Shown here piece after piece: positions 30,769-39,208 of a stretch of DNA of 50,658 bases. The stretch is from the NCBI RefSeq assembly GCF_002001205.1, contig NZ_MUNZ01000112.1, positions 1-50,658 on the forward strand, in the 5' to 3' direction. The DNA comes from Hydrogenophaga sp. A37. GTDB taxonomy: Bacteria; Pseudomonadota; Gammaproteobacteria; Burkholderiales; Burkholderiaceae_C. Every line of letters starts with the position of its first letter. Position 1 is the first letter of the stretch. A model generated the notes under the pieces. That model had not been told where the DNA came from, ran no database searches, and saw only the letters and a list, made by a program, of their open reading frames with translations. The translations under genes were made by a program, and so were the position numbers.

Positions 30769-32379
30769 ATGCTTGAAGCCGAGTTCACCCGCGTGACCAC
30801 CATCGACCGCCTGCTCAGGGCGCAGGCCTACGACGCGCTGGAACAGCTGACCCATGAACAGATGCCCTTGCAGTTGCTCGGTGAGGAGGCGCTCAACGCC
30901 GCCCGGTTGATGAAGCTGCCGGCCACCGTGATCTACCTGGCCTCGCTGGCGGTCGAGAACCGCCGCAACCTGCGCCAGGGGCAGGTCTGGCTCGCCATCT
31001 ACCAGGCGCTGGCGCGCTCGGCGCCCAGCCCCGAGCTCGCGGCCATCTCACCCAAAAACCCGCTGCGCCAGGTGGCCGGGGCGCTGTTGCAGGCGAGCGA
31101 GCTGGACCCGGCGGCGCTGAAGAAGTGTGCGAACGGGATGGACGACTGGTTCCACGCGGTGGAGCTGGCGATCGACCACAACGGCTTCGGCCTGGTGGAC
31201 CAGATGGTGCGCGAGCTGGTGCGGCGCAAGCCCGACGTGTCCGACTGGCTGCGGCTCACCAAGCTGCTGTTCAACCGCCACTCCTTCATCGGCAAGGCGC
31301 AGAACATCGAGGCGCTGGGCCAGGCCTACGCCCGCATCCGCGACCACCTGATCAGCCCCTTGCCGGCCGTGGCCAAGGTGCGCAGCCGCCTGGCTCTGTT
31401 CGCGAGCCTGTGCCACTTCGTGTCGGGCAACTACCCGGCGTCGATCCTGGCAGCGAAGGGGGCCACCACCCCCGACGACCGCATCCACGCCGTCTTCGAC
31501 ACCGCGCGTGCCCAGTGCCACGCCGGCCAGTTGCCCGAAACCATCGCCTCGCTCGACGAGTTGACGGCGTTGATGTGCGCGGCCGACGCCGCCGCCTCGC
31601 TGAACGAAGACATCCACGCCACCGAAGATTCCGAGGCCGTGGCCGAGAAGCAGAAACGGGTGTTTGACCCGGGCCAGGCCTCGCAGGCGCTGGTCGATCT
31701 GCAGGCCGCGCTGTCGGCGGTGGGCAAGCGAGCCTTCCTGGTCTCGGGCACGTTGCTGGGCTACGCCCGGGAAGGCCAAATCCTCGCGCACGACAAGGAC
31801 ATCGACGTCGGCATCGTCGGCTGGGAAGACCAGTACGAGGTGGCCAACGCGCTGCTGCAGAGCGGGCACTTCGGCATCGACTCGCGGCGCCTGCGCGGCC
31901 GCAAGGCTTACCACATCCCGGTGATGCACCAGGCCACCCGCGTGTCCATCGACATCTTCATCTACCACCCCGAAGACGGCATGTGGGTCACCGGCGTGGA
32001 GTCGTACTTCGGCTACCTGCAGAAGTTCGCATTCACGCCCTTCGAGCTGAAGGCGGTGAGCTTCCTGGGCATTGATTTCTACGTGCCCGGCGATGTGGAG
32101 AAGAACCTGGCCGAAAACTTCGGCAACTGGCGCCAGTCCGACCCCGAGTACATCTCGCACCTGCAATCGCCCTCGACGGTCGACGTGGGCGGGATGGTCT
32201 ACCAGATCGTCGGGCGGCTGCGCGCGCTGGAGGCGATCCGGGCGAAGAAATACGAGAAGCTGAGCCGCGTGATCCAGCTCATGGAGCGGCACCAGGGCCG
32301 TCCGGGCGGCATGCGTACCGACACGCTGGACCTGCTCAAGGGCGTGCTCGACGCCCACCAACCGGCGGAGGTGGCGTGA
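30769..32379 (+). CDS. LicD/fukutin-like phosphotransferase with a large unknown N-terminal domain
   Basis: 536 residues from ATG 30769 (AACGAGGAG upstream), 47 bp after fliA. Residues 1-290 are helical and match nothing I recognise; TPR-like packing is possible. Residues about 310-490 match LicD/fukutin-related nucleotidyltransferases: FLVSGTLLGYAREGQILAHD, with the acidic triad D342, D344 and D346 in DKDID, and RVSIDIFIYHPEDGMW downstream. LicD moves phosphocholine, and fukutin/FKRP move ribitol phosphate from CDP-linked donors. The next gene probably makes CDP-ribitol, so a ribitol-phosphate transferase acting on the flagellum is my inference. The stop overlaps the next start (TGATG). Confidence 0.75.
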   Translation: MLEAEFTRVTTIDRLLRAQAYDALEQLTHEQMPLQLLGEEALNAARLMKLPATVIYLASLAVENRRNLRQGQVWLAIYQALARSAPSPELAAISPKNPLRQVAGALLQASELDPAALKKCANGMDDWFHAVELAIDHNGFGLVDQMVRELVRRKPDVSDWLRLTKLLFNRHSFIGKAQNIEALGQAYARIRDHLISPLPAVAKVRSRLALFASLCHFVSGNYPASILAAKGATTPDDRIHAVFDTARAQCHAGQLPETIASLDELTALMCAADAAASLNEDIHATEDSEAVAEKQKRVFDPGQASQALVDLQAALSAVGKRAFLVSGTLLGYAREGQILAHDKDIDVGIVGWEDQYEVANALLQSGHFGIDSRRLRGRKAYHIPVMHQATRVSIDIFIYHPEDGMWVTGVESYFGYLQKFAFTPFELKAVSFLGIDFYVPGDVEKNLAENFGNWRQSDPEYISHLQSPSTVDVGGMVYQIVGRLRALEAIRAKKYEKLSRVIQLMERHQGRPGGMRTDTLDLLKGVLDAHQPAEVA

Positions 32380-33716
32380 TGTGTGACTTTGCTTTTGTTC
32401 TTCTGGCCGGCGGCAGCGGCACGCGGCTTGATTCGCCCATCCCCAAGCAGTTCATCCGTGTGGCGGGCAAGACCATCGTGGAGCACAGCTTTGCCTGCCT
32501 GCACAGCTTCGCGCCCGACGCGCGCATCGTGATCACGGTGCCGGCCGACGCGCTGGAGCATGCGCGCGACCTGTTCAAGAACACGCGCGCCGAGGTGATC
32601 GTGGGCGGTTCCTCGCGCCAGGCCTCGTCGTACGCGGCGCTGAAGCACCTGCGCGCCGACCCGCCCAAAAACGTGATCCTGCACGACTCGGCCCGGCCCT
32701 TTCTCAGCCACCAGATCATCCACGACGTGGTGGAGGCGCTCGCCGCCCACGAGGCGGTGGACGTGGCGATCAAGACCAGCGACACCATCATCGTCGAGCG
32801 CGACGGCTTCATCCAGAGCATCCCCAAGCGCGACCACATCTACCGCGGCCAGACCCCGCAGGCCTTCCGCTTCGACGCCCTGATCAGCAGCTACGAAGAG
32901 CTGGGCCAGGACAAGGTGGGCGAGTTCACCGACGACTGCGGCATCTACATGGCCTGCCACCCGATGGGCCAGGTGCGCATCGTCAAGGGCAGCTCGGAGA
33001 ACATCAAGATCACCGACTCGATCGACCTCGTGCTGGCCGACGAGCTGTTCCGCATCCGCCAGCAGCAGCTCACGCCCAACCTCATGGGCCTGGACCTCAA
33101 GGGCAAGAACTCGGTGGTGTTCGGCGGCAGCATGGGCATCGGCAAGGCCATCGTTCAGATCCTCGAAGAGGCCGGCAGCACCGTGCACAGCGTGTCGCGC
33201 CGCAGTGGCTGCGACATCACCGACCACGCCCAGGTGGCCTCCACCATCGACGGCCTGGTGCGGGAGTGGGGCCACATCGACAACGTGATCAACGCCGCCG
33301 GCCTGCTGATCAAGAGCCCGCTGGAACAGCAGTCGCCCGCCGACGTGGCGCAGCAGGTCTCGGTCAACCTGCTGGGCTCGCTCAACGTGGCGCAGTGCAG
33401 CCACGCCGCGCTGAAAGCCTCGCACGGCATGCTGCTGCAGTTTTCGTCGTCGTCGTTCACGCGCGGTCGGGCCGACTACTCGGCGTATTCGGCCTGCAAG
33501 GCCGCCATCGTCAACCTCACCCAGGCACTGTCCGACGAGTGGAAGGACGATGGCATCCGCGTCAATTGCGTGGTACCCGGCCGCACCGACACCTCGATGC
33601 GCCGCGCCAATTTTTCAGGCGAAGACCAGCGCACCCTGCTCAGCCCCTACGAGGTCGCGCTCGCGTCCGCCAAGCTGCTCAGCTCGTCCGACACCGGCAT
33701 CATCGCCCGGGTCTGA
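32379..33716 (+). CDS. IspD-like cytidylyltransferase fused to a short-chain dehydrogenase (CDP-ribitol synthase-like)
   Basis: 445 residues. The N-terminal half (1-235) is IspD/TarI-like: LLAGGSGTRLDSPIPKQF (Lys 23), ILHDSARPFLS, GQTPQAFRFDALI and TDDCGIYMACHPM, then SSENIKITDSIDLVLADE. The C-terminal half (240-445) is an SDR: cofactor loop GGSMGIGKAI at 249-258, NAAG, and the catalytic Tyr 370/Lys 374 in YSAYSACKAA. This arrangement is known from Haemophilus Bcs1/Acs1, which reduce ribulose 5-phosphate and make CDP-ribitol. The substrate here is inferred from architecture. The gene is translationally coupled to the upstream transferase. Confidence 0.8.
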   Translation: MCDFAFVLLAGGSGTRLDSPIPKQFIRVAGKTIVEHSFACLHSFAPDARIVITVPADALEHARDLFKNTRAEVIVGGSSRQASSYAALKHLRADPPKNVILHDSARPFLSHQIIHDVVEALAAHEAVDVAIKTSDTIIVERDGFIQSIPKRDHIYRGQTPQAFRFDALISSYEELGQDKVGEFTDDCGIYMACHPMGQVRIVKGSSENIKITDSIDLVLADELFRIRQQQLTPNLMGLDLKGKNSVVFGGSMGIGKAIVQILEEAGSTVHSVSRRSGCDITDHAQVASTIDGLVREWGHIDNVINAAGLLIKSPLEQQSPADVAQQVSVNLLGSLNVAQCSHAALKASHGMLLQFSSSSFTRGRADYSAYSACKAAIVNLTQALSDEWKDDGIRVNCVVPGRTDTSMRRANFSGEDQRTLLSPYEVALASAKLLSSSDTGIIARV

Positions 33717-33742
33717 GCCCCCATTTTTTAGAGGAGAACCCC

Positions 33743-34522
33743 ATGAGCCAATGTCCCGTCTGTGGCGGCGAAGAAGACGTCGTGTCCCACACCTGCCGCA
33801 TCAAGCCCTACAAGGACAAGACCCAGATCGGTCACCAGTGCCGCAGTTGCGGTCTGATCCGCTATCCCGACAACGTGGGTCACTTCGCCAAGGTGATTGC
33901 CAGACAGTCAACGGAGGCCACCCTGCGCGAGCTGCGCAACGCCACCGACGAACGCCCGGGCCGCGAGTTCTTCATGGCCGAGATGGGCATGGAGATCGTG
34001 AGCAAACACGACGCGAGCGTCAGCTTCTTTGGCTCGGGCCTCAACACCGACCACCTGTGGTTGAAGCGCAAGTACCCCGAGATCACCACCAAGCTGGTCG
34101 ATCTGGAGAACATGCAGGAAGCCGACAACTTCGAGGCCATCCCCGTGGCGACCCAGTCGGACGTGGTGGTGGCCTCCGAGGTGATCGAGCACTTCACCGA
34201 GCCGGTCGAGCACTTCAAGTCGCTGCTGCGCCTGGTCAAGGAAGACGGCATCCTGATCTGCAGCTCCAACATCTATGACGGCACCGATGTCAGCATGCAC
34301 CAGTACCCGTTCGTCCCGGGTCACGTGGCCTACTGGACGCCGCTGGCGCTGATCAAGCTGGCCAGCGACATGGGCTGTTTCGTCGACTTCCGAACCCCCG
34401 TCGTCGGGCTCACGCGCGGCGGCCCGCGCAAGAAATACATCATCTTCTACCGCAGCACCCAGAACATGTTCCGCACCAGCCTGTATTTCGGCACGCACAT
34501 GCACGCGCCGTCGGAGGCCTGA
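33743..34522 (+). CDS. SAM-dependent methyltransferase with N-terminal zinc ribbon
   Basis: 259 residues from ATG 33743 with GAGGAG upstream. Residues 1-40 contain two CxxC pairs (C4/C7 in CPVCGG and C33/C36 in CRSCGL), a zinc ribbon like those of sugar C- and O-methyltransferases. Residues 92-230 form a class I methyltransferase: SVSFFGSGLN (96-101, a weak glycine loop), LVDLEN with Asp 120, and VVASEVIEHFTEPVEHFKSL (146 on). The target may be a sugar or polyol. It is 26 bp after the CDP-ribitol synthase-like gene and is probably part of the same modification pathway. Confidence 0.75.
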   Translation: MSQCPVCGGEEDVVSHTCRIKPYKDKTQIGHQCRSCGLIRYPDNVGHFAKVIARQSTEATLRELRNATDERPGREFFMAEMGMEIVSKHDASVSFFGSGLNTDHLWLKRKYPEITTKLVDLENMQEADNFEAIPVATQSDVVVASEVIEHFTEPVEHFKSLLRLVKEDGILICSSNIYDGTDVSMHQYPFVPGHVAYWTPLALIKLASDMGCFVDFRTPVVGLTRGGPRKKYIIFYRSTQNMFRTSLYFGTHMHAPSEA

Positions 34523-34537
34523 GCGCTTTCGGAACGC

Positions 34538-35692
34538 TCATGCGCCCGAGGCATGTCCGGCCGGGGGCCGATGGCTGGTGCTGGCCCGGGTGCCCCGGCG
34601 AAGCCAGGCCTGCATCGGCTGCTCGAAAGCCCGGTTGATCCCCACGCCCAGGACCACCGAGCCCAGCATGAACACCACGAAGAACCACGGGCTGTAGAAG
34701 GGGACGGGCGTGGCCGTGTAGGTGAACAGGCAGGCCAGCAACAGCTGCAGGGGAAAGTGGATCAGGTAGATCGCGTAGGTCGAGTTGCTCAGCACGCGCA
34801 CCGGTCCGGTCATTGCCTGAGGCACCTTGACCGGACGCGCGATCAGGAAGATCAGCACCGGCAGATAGACCAGCAGCAGGTAGGGCCGCATGTCGAGCGA
34901 GGTGAGCTGCCCCGCTTCGGCCCAGGCCCAGAGGCAGGCACCGCTCAACACCACCACCAGCCCATACACCGGCCGGCGCCATCGCGGCAGCGCTTCATGC
35001 CAGCCCAGGGCGAGCGCCGCCAGCCCGCCGGCAAAAAAGTACATCGCGCAGTCCACCAGGGGCGATTTCACCGGGCTCCACAGGTGCAGGTCGAGCGCCA
35101 CCGCCAACACGGCCAGCACCACGCGCGCCGATCCACCCAGGGTGCGCAGCAGCGCGAAAAACAGCAGCAGGATCAGCACCTCGACCGACACCGCCCAGAT
35201 CGGCCCGTTGAAGCTGTAGCCGGCCTGAAACCCCCAGTCGCTCGCCAGAAAGACCTGCATCACGAAATGCCGCAGATCGTTGTGCATGTAGATGAAGAAG
35301 CGGTCGTTCTGCAGGTGGTGCACGCCCTGGAGCAGCGCCACCAGCAGCAGCGTGAGCCAGTGCATGGGCAGCAGGCGCGACACCCGCAGCACCAGAAAGT
35401 CGCGCCCGGTCACCGTGCGCGCCGGGATCGACTCCCGGTAGAGCCAGTAGAAGATAAAGCCGCTGATGCACCAGAAGGTGGGCACCCGGTAGGCGCCGTG
35501 TTCGTAGAGCCAGCGCAACGCTCCATAGAACGGCTGCTGCTCGCGGACAAACGGGATCGCCGGGATCGCTGCAAACGACAGGTGCTGGTAGTGCCAGACC
35601 ACGATGGCCAGCGCCATGGCAATGCGCACCAGCTCGATGCCGTACAGGCGGTTGTCACCCACCAGGTCGCGGCGCGACGGGGTGCTGTTCAT
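34538..35692 (-). CDS. Membrane acyltransferase 3 (OafA/YrhL-type)
   Basis: 384 residues from ATG 35692 (a start at 35812 would add 40 residues of poor quality). About ten membrane helices are visible. Acyltransferase-3 features are RLYGIELVRIAMALAIVVWH followed by YQHL (conserved His), then RVSRLLPMHWLTLLLVALLQ and GPIWAVSVEVLILLLFFALL. These enzymes O-acetylate cell-surface sugars across the inner membrane. It is convergent with the methyltransferase (15 bp apart) and downstream of flgN on the minus strand. A role in modifying the same glycan is inferred from position. Confidence 0.8.
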   Translation of the reverse strand: MNSTPSRRDLVGDNRLYGIELVRIAMALAIVVWHYQHLSFAAIPAIPFVREQQPFYGALRWLYEHGAYRVPTFWCISGFIFYWLYRESIPARTVTGRDFLVLRVSRLLPMHWLTLLLVALLQGVHHLQNDRFFIYMHNDLRHFVMQVFLASDWGFQAGYSFNGPIWAVSVEVLILLLFFALLRTLGGSARVVLAVLAVALDLHLWSPVKSPLVDCAMYFFAGGLAALALGWHEALPRWRRPVYGLVVVLSGACLWAWAEAGQLTSLDMRPYLLLVYLPVLIFLIARPVKVPQAMTGPVRVLSNSTYAIYLIHFPLQLLLACLFTYTATPVPFYSPWFFVVFMLGSVVLGVGINRAFEQPMQAWLRRGTRASTSHRPPAGHASGA

Positions 35693-35812
35693 GGTTGAAG
35701 CCCTCTGGTCCACTGCACCCCCGGACGGTGGGATGCGACCCACATCGTATACACCATGGGCATCTGAACGGCGCTGCGCTGCCGCAGGAGAATGCCAGCT
35801 CCCCCAACACAA

Positions 35813-35832
35813 ACGCCGGCGAAGGCCGGCGT
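35813..35832 (-). terminator. Hairpin terminator after flgN
   Basis: ACGCCGGC, loop of four, GCCGGCGT, followed on the minus strand by TTGTGTTGGG. An 8-bp GC-rich stem with a short T-rich tail about 40 bp after the flgN stop. It separates flgM-flgN from the acyltransferase. Confidence 0.7.
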
Positions 35833-35870
35833 GATCAGGACGGTGGTGCGCGGCGCGTGGGCTGCAGGGC

Positions 35871-36230
35871 TCAGGCCGAGAGAAAGGCCCGACCGGCGCC
35901 GCCGGTGGACGAGGGCACGCCGGCCATGCGGCCGTAGGTGCCGGGGGTCTGATGGGGCAGCAGGCTGCGGACCGCGCGCTGGCTCTGCGCGCTGGCGCGC
36001 AACACGGCCTGGCGCAGTTGGCCGAAGCGGTGGGCGGCCTCCAGCATGTCGTGGCGCAATGTGCTGCCCGGCACGCCGAATTCGGCGGTCTTGGGCGCTC
36101 GCTGCAACACCGACTGCACGCCCGCGCTGGCCCGTTCGACCGCCGCGGGGTCGCCTTGCAGCAGCGCCTGCTCCAGCCCGTCCAGCCCGGCTTTGAGCGA
36201 GGCGATCCAGGGGTGGGAGGGCTGTGCCAT
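35871..36230 (-). CDS. flgN: FlgN-like flagellar export chaperone
   Basis: 119 residues, helical, with WIASLKAGLDGLEQALLQGD near the start and FGQLRQAVLRASAQSQRAVR in the middle, then a disordered tail containing TYGRMAGV (FlgN proteins often end with a similar YGRxG block). FlgN escorts the hook-filament junction proteins FlgK and FlgL, which are encoded at 44.9-48.1 kb. It follows flgM by 23 bp. Sequence conservation is low, so position and the tail motif carry the assignment. Confidence 0.8.
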   Translation of the reverse strand: MAQPSHPWIASLKAGLDGLEQALLQGDPAAVERASAGVQSVLQRAPKTAEFGVPGSTLRHDMLEAAHRFGQLRQAVLRASAQSQRAVRSLLPHQTPGTYGRMAGVPSSTGGAGRAFLSA

Positions 36231-36253
36231 GGCGGTCCTTGGGAAGTTGAAGA

Positions 36254-36601
36254 TCAGGCGCGGGTGCCGCCCGAGCTGCTGTTGAGCATTTCAGCGGCGT
36301 TGGACAGCATCTTGTCGGCGATGGCTTCGGCGTTGACCTGGAAGCTGCCGTTCGCGATGGCGGACTTCATGGCCTCGACCTTCTCGGTGTTGAACACGTC
36401 GCTGCTGCTGCCGCCCGCACCCGACATGGCCTGGGTGGCAGAAGACGACAGCGTGACGGTGACACCGGCTGCCTGCGGCTTGGCCGCCGCGCCTGCAGCG
36501 GCTGCGGCTTCGGAACCCGCGCTGGGCTTCTCGGCCGCCTTTTGCGGGCCACCGGCGACCGCACCGATGTGGGAGTCCGGGGAAGACGATTCGACTTTCA
36601 T
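36254..36601 (-). CDS. flgM: Anti-sigma-28 factor FlgM
   Basis: 115 residues from ATG 36601 with GGAGAG upstream. The N-terminal 60 residues are Ala/Pro/Ser-rich and disordered. The C-terminal half has the FlgM pattern DVFNTEKVEAMKSAIANGSF and VNAEAIADKMLSNAAEML. FlgM holds FliA inactive until the hook is complete and is then exported. A sigma-28 promoter lies directly upstream, so FliA drives its own inhibitor. Confidence 0.93.
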   Translation of the reverse strand: MKVESSSPDSHIGAVAGGPQKAAEKPSAGSEAAAAAGAAAKPQAAGVTVTLSSSATQAMSGAGGSSSDVFNTEKVEAMKSAIANGSFQVNAEAIADKMLSNAAEMLNSSSGGTRA

Positions 36602-36614
36602 TTCACTCTCCAAA

Positions 36615-36628
36615 CCCCGATTTCGGGG
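36615..36628 (-). promoter_or_regulatory. Short hairpin in the flgM leader
   Basis: CCCCGA and TCGGGG separated by two bases, within the roughly 34-nt leader predicted for flgM and just before its ribosome site. It could reduce translation, but the stem is only six base pairs. Confidence 0.4.
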
Positions 36629-36641
36629 CGTTGTGGAATGA

Positions 36642-36669
36642 CTATCGGCCCAAAAGCGGGAGGACTTGA
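36642..36669 (-). promoter_or_regulatory. Sigma-28 (FliA) promoter of flgM
   Basis: Minus strand: TCAAG (36669-36665), a 15-base spacer, GCCGATAG (36649-36642). This closely matches the TCAAG/GCCGATA consensus of FliA promoters in Pseudomonas and betaproteobacteria. It lies just after the flgA stop, 41 bp before the flgM start. Confidence 0.85.
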
Positions 36670-36723
36670 GCTCTTTTTTGTGGAGTACATCACAAAACGT
36701 CCACCAAAGTGCTCAAAAAGAAT

Positions 36724-37473
36724 TCACAAGCGCACGTCGACCGTCTGGCCGTCGCGCACCGTGCCCGTGACCACCCGCCCGCCGCCCAGGCGAACCCGGA
36801 CGCTCTGGCCCGGAATGCCCGCCGTGAGGGCCTCGCCGCTGACCACCACCTGGAAGCCGGCGCCGATGCTGCTGACCCGAACCTGGGTGCCCGGCCCGAA
36901 GGCGGGCACCGGCCGCACCATGTTCTGGCGCAGGGCCTGGCCAGGTTGCAGCGCCAGGGCCGCCTGCTGGCCGATCCAGCGGTCCGGGTTGGCGAGCACC
37001 GCGTAGGGCTGTTCCGCCCAGTCCATTTCGGCCAGTTCGGCGTCTTCTTGAACCAGCACCGAGCCGGCGGCCACGGGGCGCTTGAGCACCCAGCCCGGAC
37101 CCCAGGCCTTGACCGTGACGGGCATGAACACGTTCCAGCGCACCGGGCCTTCGAGGCAGCGCAGGCCGACCCGGCTGCGGCCCCACAGGCGTGTGCCCGG
37201 CGGCAGGTAGGGCTCGATGCGGGCGCAGGGCGTGAGCTGCAGGCGCGCGTCGAGTGAACCCATGATCACCTCGGGGCGCAGCGGGCCACCGCCGTCCGGG
37301 CCCATGGCCGAGGCCAGCGCGGGCTCCACCCAGTCGCGCGCCATCTGCTCCAGCTGGGTCTTGTCGCCCGCCGGGGTTTGTGCGTGGGCCATGCCCAGCC
37401 ACGCCAGCAGGCCGGCGGCCAGCAACCACGCGGCGCGGGGTCGAGAGAAGGGAGACGGTGATCGGGTGTTCAT
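36724..37473 (-). CDS. flgA: P-ring assembly chaperone FlgA
   Basis: 249 residues with an N-terminal signal peptide (AAWLLAAGLLAWLGMAHAQ). The C-terminal SAF-like domain matches FlgA: LKRPVAAGSVLVQEDAELAE, PDRWIGQQAALALQPGQALR and VRVSSIGAGFQVVVSGEALT. FlgA acts in the periplasm to help FlgI form the P ring. It is divergent from flgB and upstream of flgM. Confidence 0.93.
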   Translation of the reverse strand: MNTRSPSPFSRPRAAWLLAAGLLAWLGMAHAQTPAGDKTQLEQMARDWVEPALASAMGPDGGGPLRPEVIMGSLDARLQLTPCARIEPYLPPGTRLWGRSRVGLRCLEGPVRWNVFMPVTVKAWGPGWVLKRPVAAGSVLVQEDAELAEMDWAEQPYAVLANPDRWIGQQAALALQPGQALRQNMVRPVPAFGPGTQVRVSSIGAGFQVVVSGEALTAGIPGQSVRVRLGGGRVVTGTVRDGQTVDVRL

Positions 37474-37667
37474 GTGGTGAGGGGAGGTGCGGACAGCACC
37501 TCAGGACATCACTGTAGGCGGGGGAAGGCCAGCACTAAGCACCGAAATGCGTGCCCATTCCCTGCTTTCTTTGCTCATTGCCCGCCCTCAAGTTTTCCCA
37601 TACTTGTCTTCATCCCGGTGCGGGCATGCCGCCTGTGCCGTTCCTTTCAACCTGTCTGGAGAACCCG

Positions 37668-38075
37668 ATGCTCGAACAGATGACCGCCCGGCTCGACGGC
37701 TACGGCCAGTCGCTGATGCTGCGCTCGCAACGCCAGCAGGTGATCGCCAGCAACATCGCCAACGCCGACACGCCCGGCTATGTGGCGCGCGACTTCGACT
37801 TTGCCGCCGCGCTCAAGCAGGCCAGCGGCGAGAGCGCGGTCTCCAGCCAGCAGCTCGCCACCACGGCCGCCGGCCACATGACGCTTTCGGGCCGCGCCCC
37901 CGGCGACCCCAAGCTCGCCTACACGGTCCAGACCCAGCCCTCGCAAGACGGCAACTCGGTCGATCTGGACCGCGAACGCGCCAACTTCGTGGACAACAGC
38001 ATCCGCTACGAGTCCACGCTGCGGTTCATCAACTCCAACGTGAAAACCATGCTGTCCGCCATCACCGGCCAGTGA
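37668..38075 (+). CDS. flgB: Flagellar proximal rod protein FlgB
   Basis: 135 residues from ATG 37668 with GGAG upstream. The N-terminus (LRSQRQQVIASNIANADTPG) carries the rod-protein SNIANADTPG motif and the C-terminus ends in ESTLRFINSNVKTMLSAITG. FlgB is a proximal rod subunit. It is the first gene of the flgBCDEFGHIJKL operon, 194 bp from divergent flgA. Confidence 0.96.
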   Translation: MLEQMTARLDGYGQSLMLRSQRQQVIASNIANADTPGYVARDFDFAAALKQASGESAVSSQQLATTAAGHMTLSGRAPGDPKLAYTVQTQPSQDGNSVDLDRERANFVDNSIRYESTLRFINSNVKTMLSAITGQ

Positions 38076-38086
38076 AGGAGTGCCTC

Positions 38087-38491
38087 ATGTCCATGTTCAC
38101 CATCTTCGGCGTCTCCGGCAGTGCGATCAGCTCGCAGGCCCAGCGCCTCAACGTGGTCGCCTCCAACCTGGCCAACGCCGACGCCGTGGCCGGCCCGGAC
38201 GGCCAGAGCTACAAGGCGCGCCAGGTGATGTTCCAGACCGTGCCCATGGGCCAGCCGGGCTCGGCCGGGGTCAAGGTGCAGGACATCCGGGAGAGCGACG
38301 CCCCGGGGCGCCGCGTGCACAACCCGCACCACCCCAGCGCCGACGCCGAGGGCTACGTGACGCACTCCAACGTCAACCCGGTCGAGGAGATGGTCAACAT
38401 GATGTCGGCCTCGCGCTCCTACCAGAACAACGTCGAAGTCATGAACACGGCGAAATCGCTGTTGCTCAAAACGCTCCAGATGGGGCAGTGA
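38087..38491 (+). CDS. flgC: Flagellar proximal rod protein FlgC
   Basis: 134 residues with GAAGGAG before ATG 38087. Rod-protein N-terminus GSAISSQAQRLNVVASNLAN and C-terminus NPVEEMVNMMSASRSYQNNV. FlgC joins FlgB in the proximal rod. It starts 11 bp after flgB. Confidence 0.96.
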   Translation: MSMFTIFGVSGSAISSQAQRLNVVASNLANADAVAGPDGQSYKARQVMFQTVPMGQPGSAGVKVQDIRESDAPGRRVHNPHHPSADAEGYVTHSNVNPVEEMVNMMSASRSYQNNVEVMNTAKSLLLKTLQMGQ

Positions 38492-38505
38492 AAGGGAGAT
38501 GAACC

Positions 38506-39165
38506 ATGATGCAGGCCATTGATCTCAGCAACCTTGACACCACCGTGGGCAGCACCACGGGCACCAAGGGCAACAACTCGACCGACCCCCAGGCCTCGCA
38601 AGACCGTTTCCTCAAATTGCTGGTCGCCCAGATCAACAACCAGGACCCGCTCAATCCGATGGACAACGCGCAGATGACGACCCAGATGGCGCAGATCAAC
38701 ACGGTCAGCGGCATCCAGGAACTCAACGCGACCCTGAAGGGCATGGCCAGCCAGATGGCTTCCTCGCAGGCCATGCAGGGCACCACGCTGATCGGGCGCG
38801 AAGCCCTGATCGAAGGCGACGCGCTGGCCTTCGACGGCAGCACTGGTAAAGGCGCCTTCACGCTCGACGGCGCGGCCAGCGCGGTCACGGTGGACATCAT
38901 CGGCAAGAACGGCGCGGTGCTCGACACCGTGAGCCTGGGCGCGATGGACGCCGGGCAACACGGCTTTGACTGGGACGCCAAAGCCATCGACCCGGCCACC
39001 GTCGCCCGCTTCTCGGTGCGCGCCACCCAGGGCGCCGACACCGTCGCCGCCACCACGCTGCAACGCGCCCAGGTGGCCTCGGTGGGGCTCTCCAACGGCG
39101 CCATGACGGTGCAGCTGCAGAACGGCCGCTCCATCACCTACGACCAGATCCGCGGCTTCATGTAA
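38506..39165 (+). CDS. flgD: Hook cap protein FlgD
   Basis: 219 residues. The N-terminal region has ASQDRFLKLLVAQINNQDPL and NPMDNAQMTTQMAQINTVSG, the conserved FlgD core. The C-terminal part has Tudor/FnIII-like strands up to YDQIRGFM. FlgD caps the growing hook and is discarded afterwards. It lies between flgC and flgE in the usual order. Confidence 0.96.
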   Translation: MMQAIDLSNLDTTVGSTTGTKGNNSTDPQASQDRFLKLLVAQINNQDPLNPMDNAQMTTQMAQINTVSGIQELNATLKGMASQMASSQAMQGTTLIGREALIEGDALAFDGSTGKGAFTLDGAASAVTVDIIGKNGAVLDTVSLGAMDAGQHGFDWDAKAIDPATVARFSVRATQGADTVAATTLQRAQVASVGLSNGAMTVQLQNGRSITYDQIRGFM

Positions 39166-39208
39166 GCCCGCGCCCTTCACCCCTTTCCCTCACCCCAAGG
39201 ACACCACC

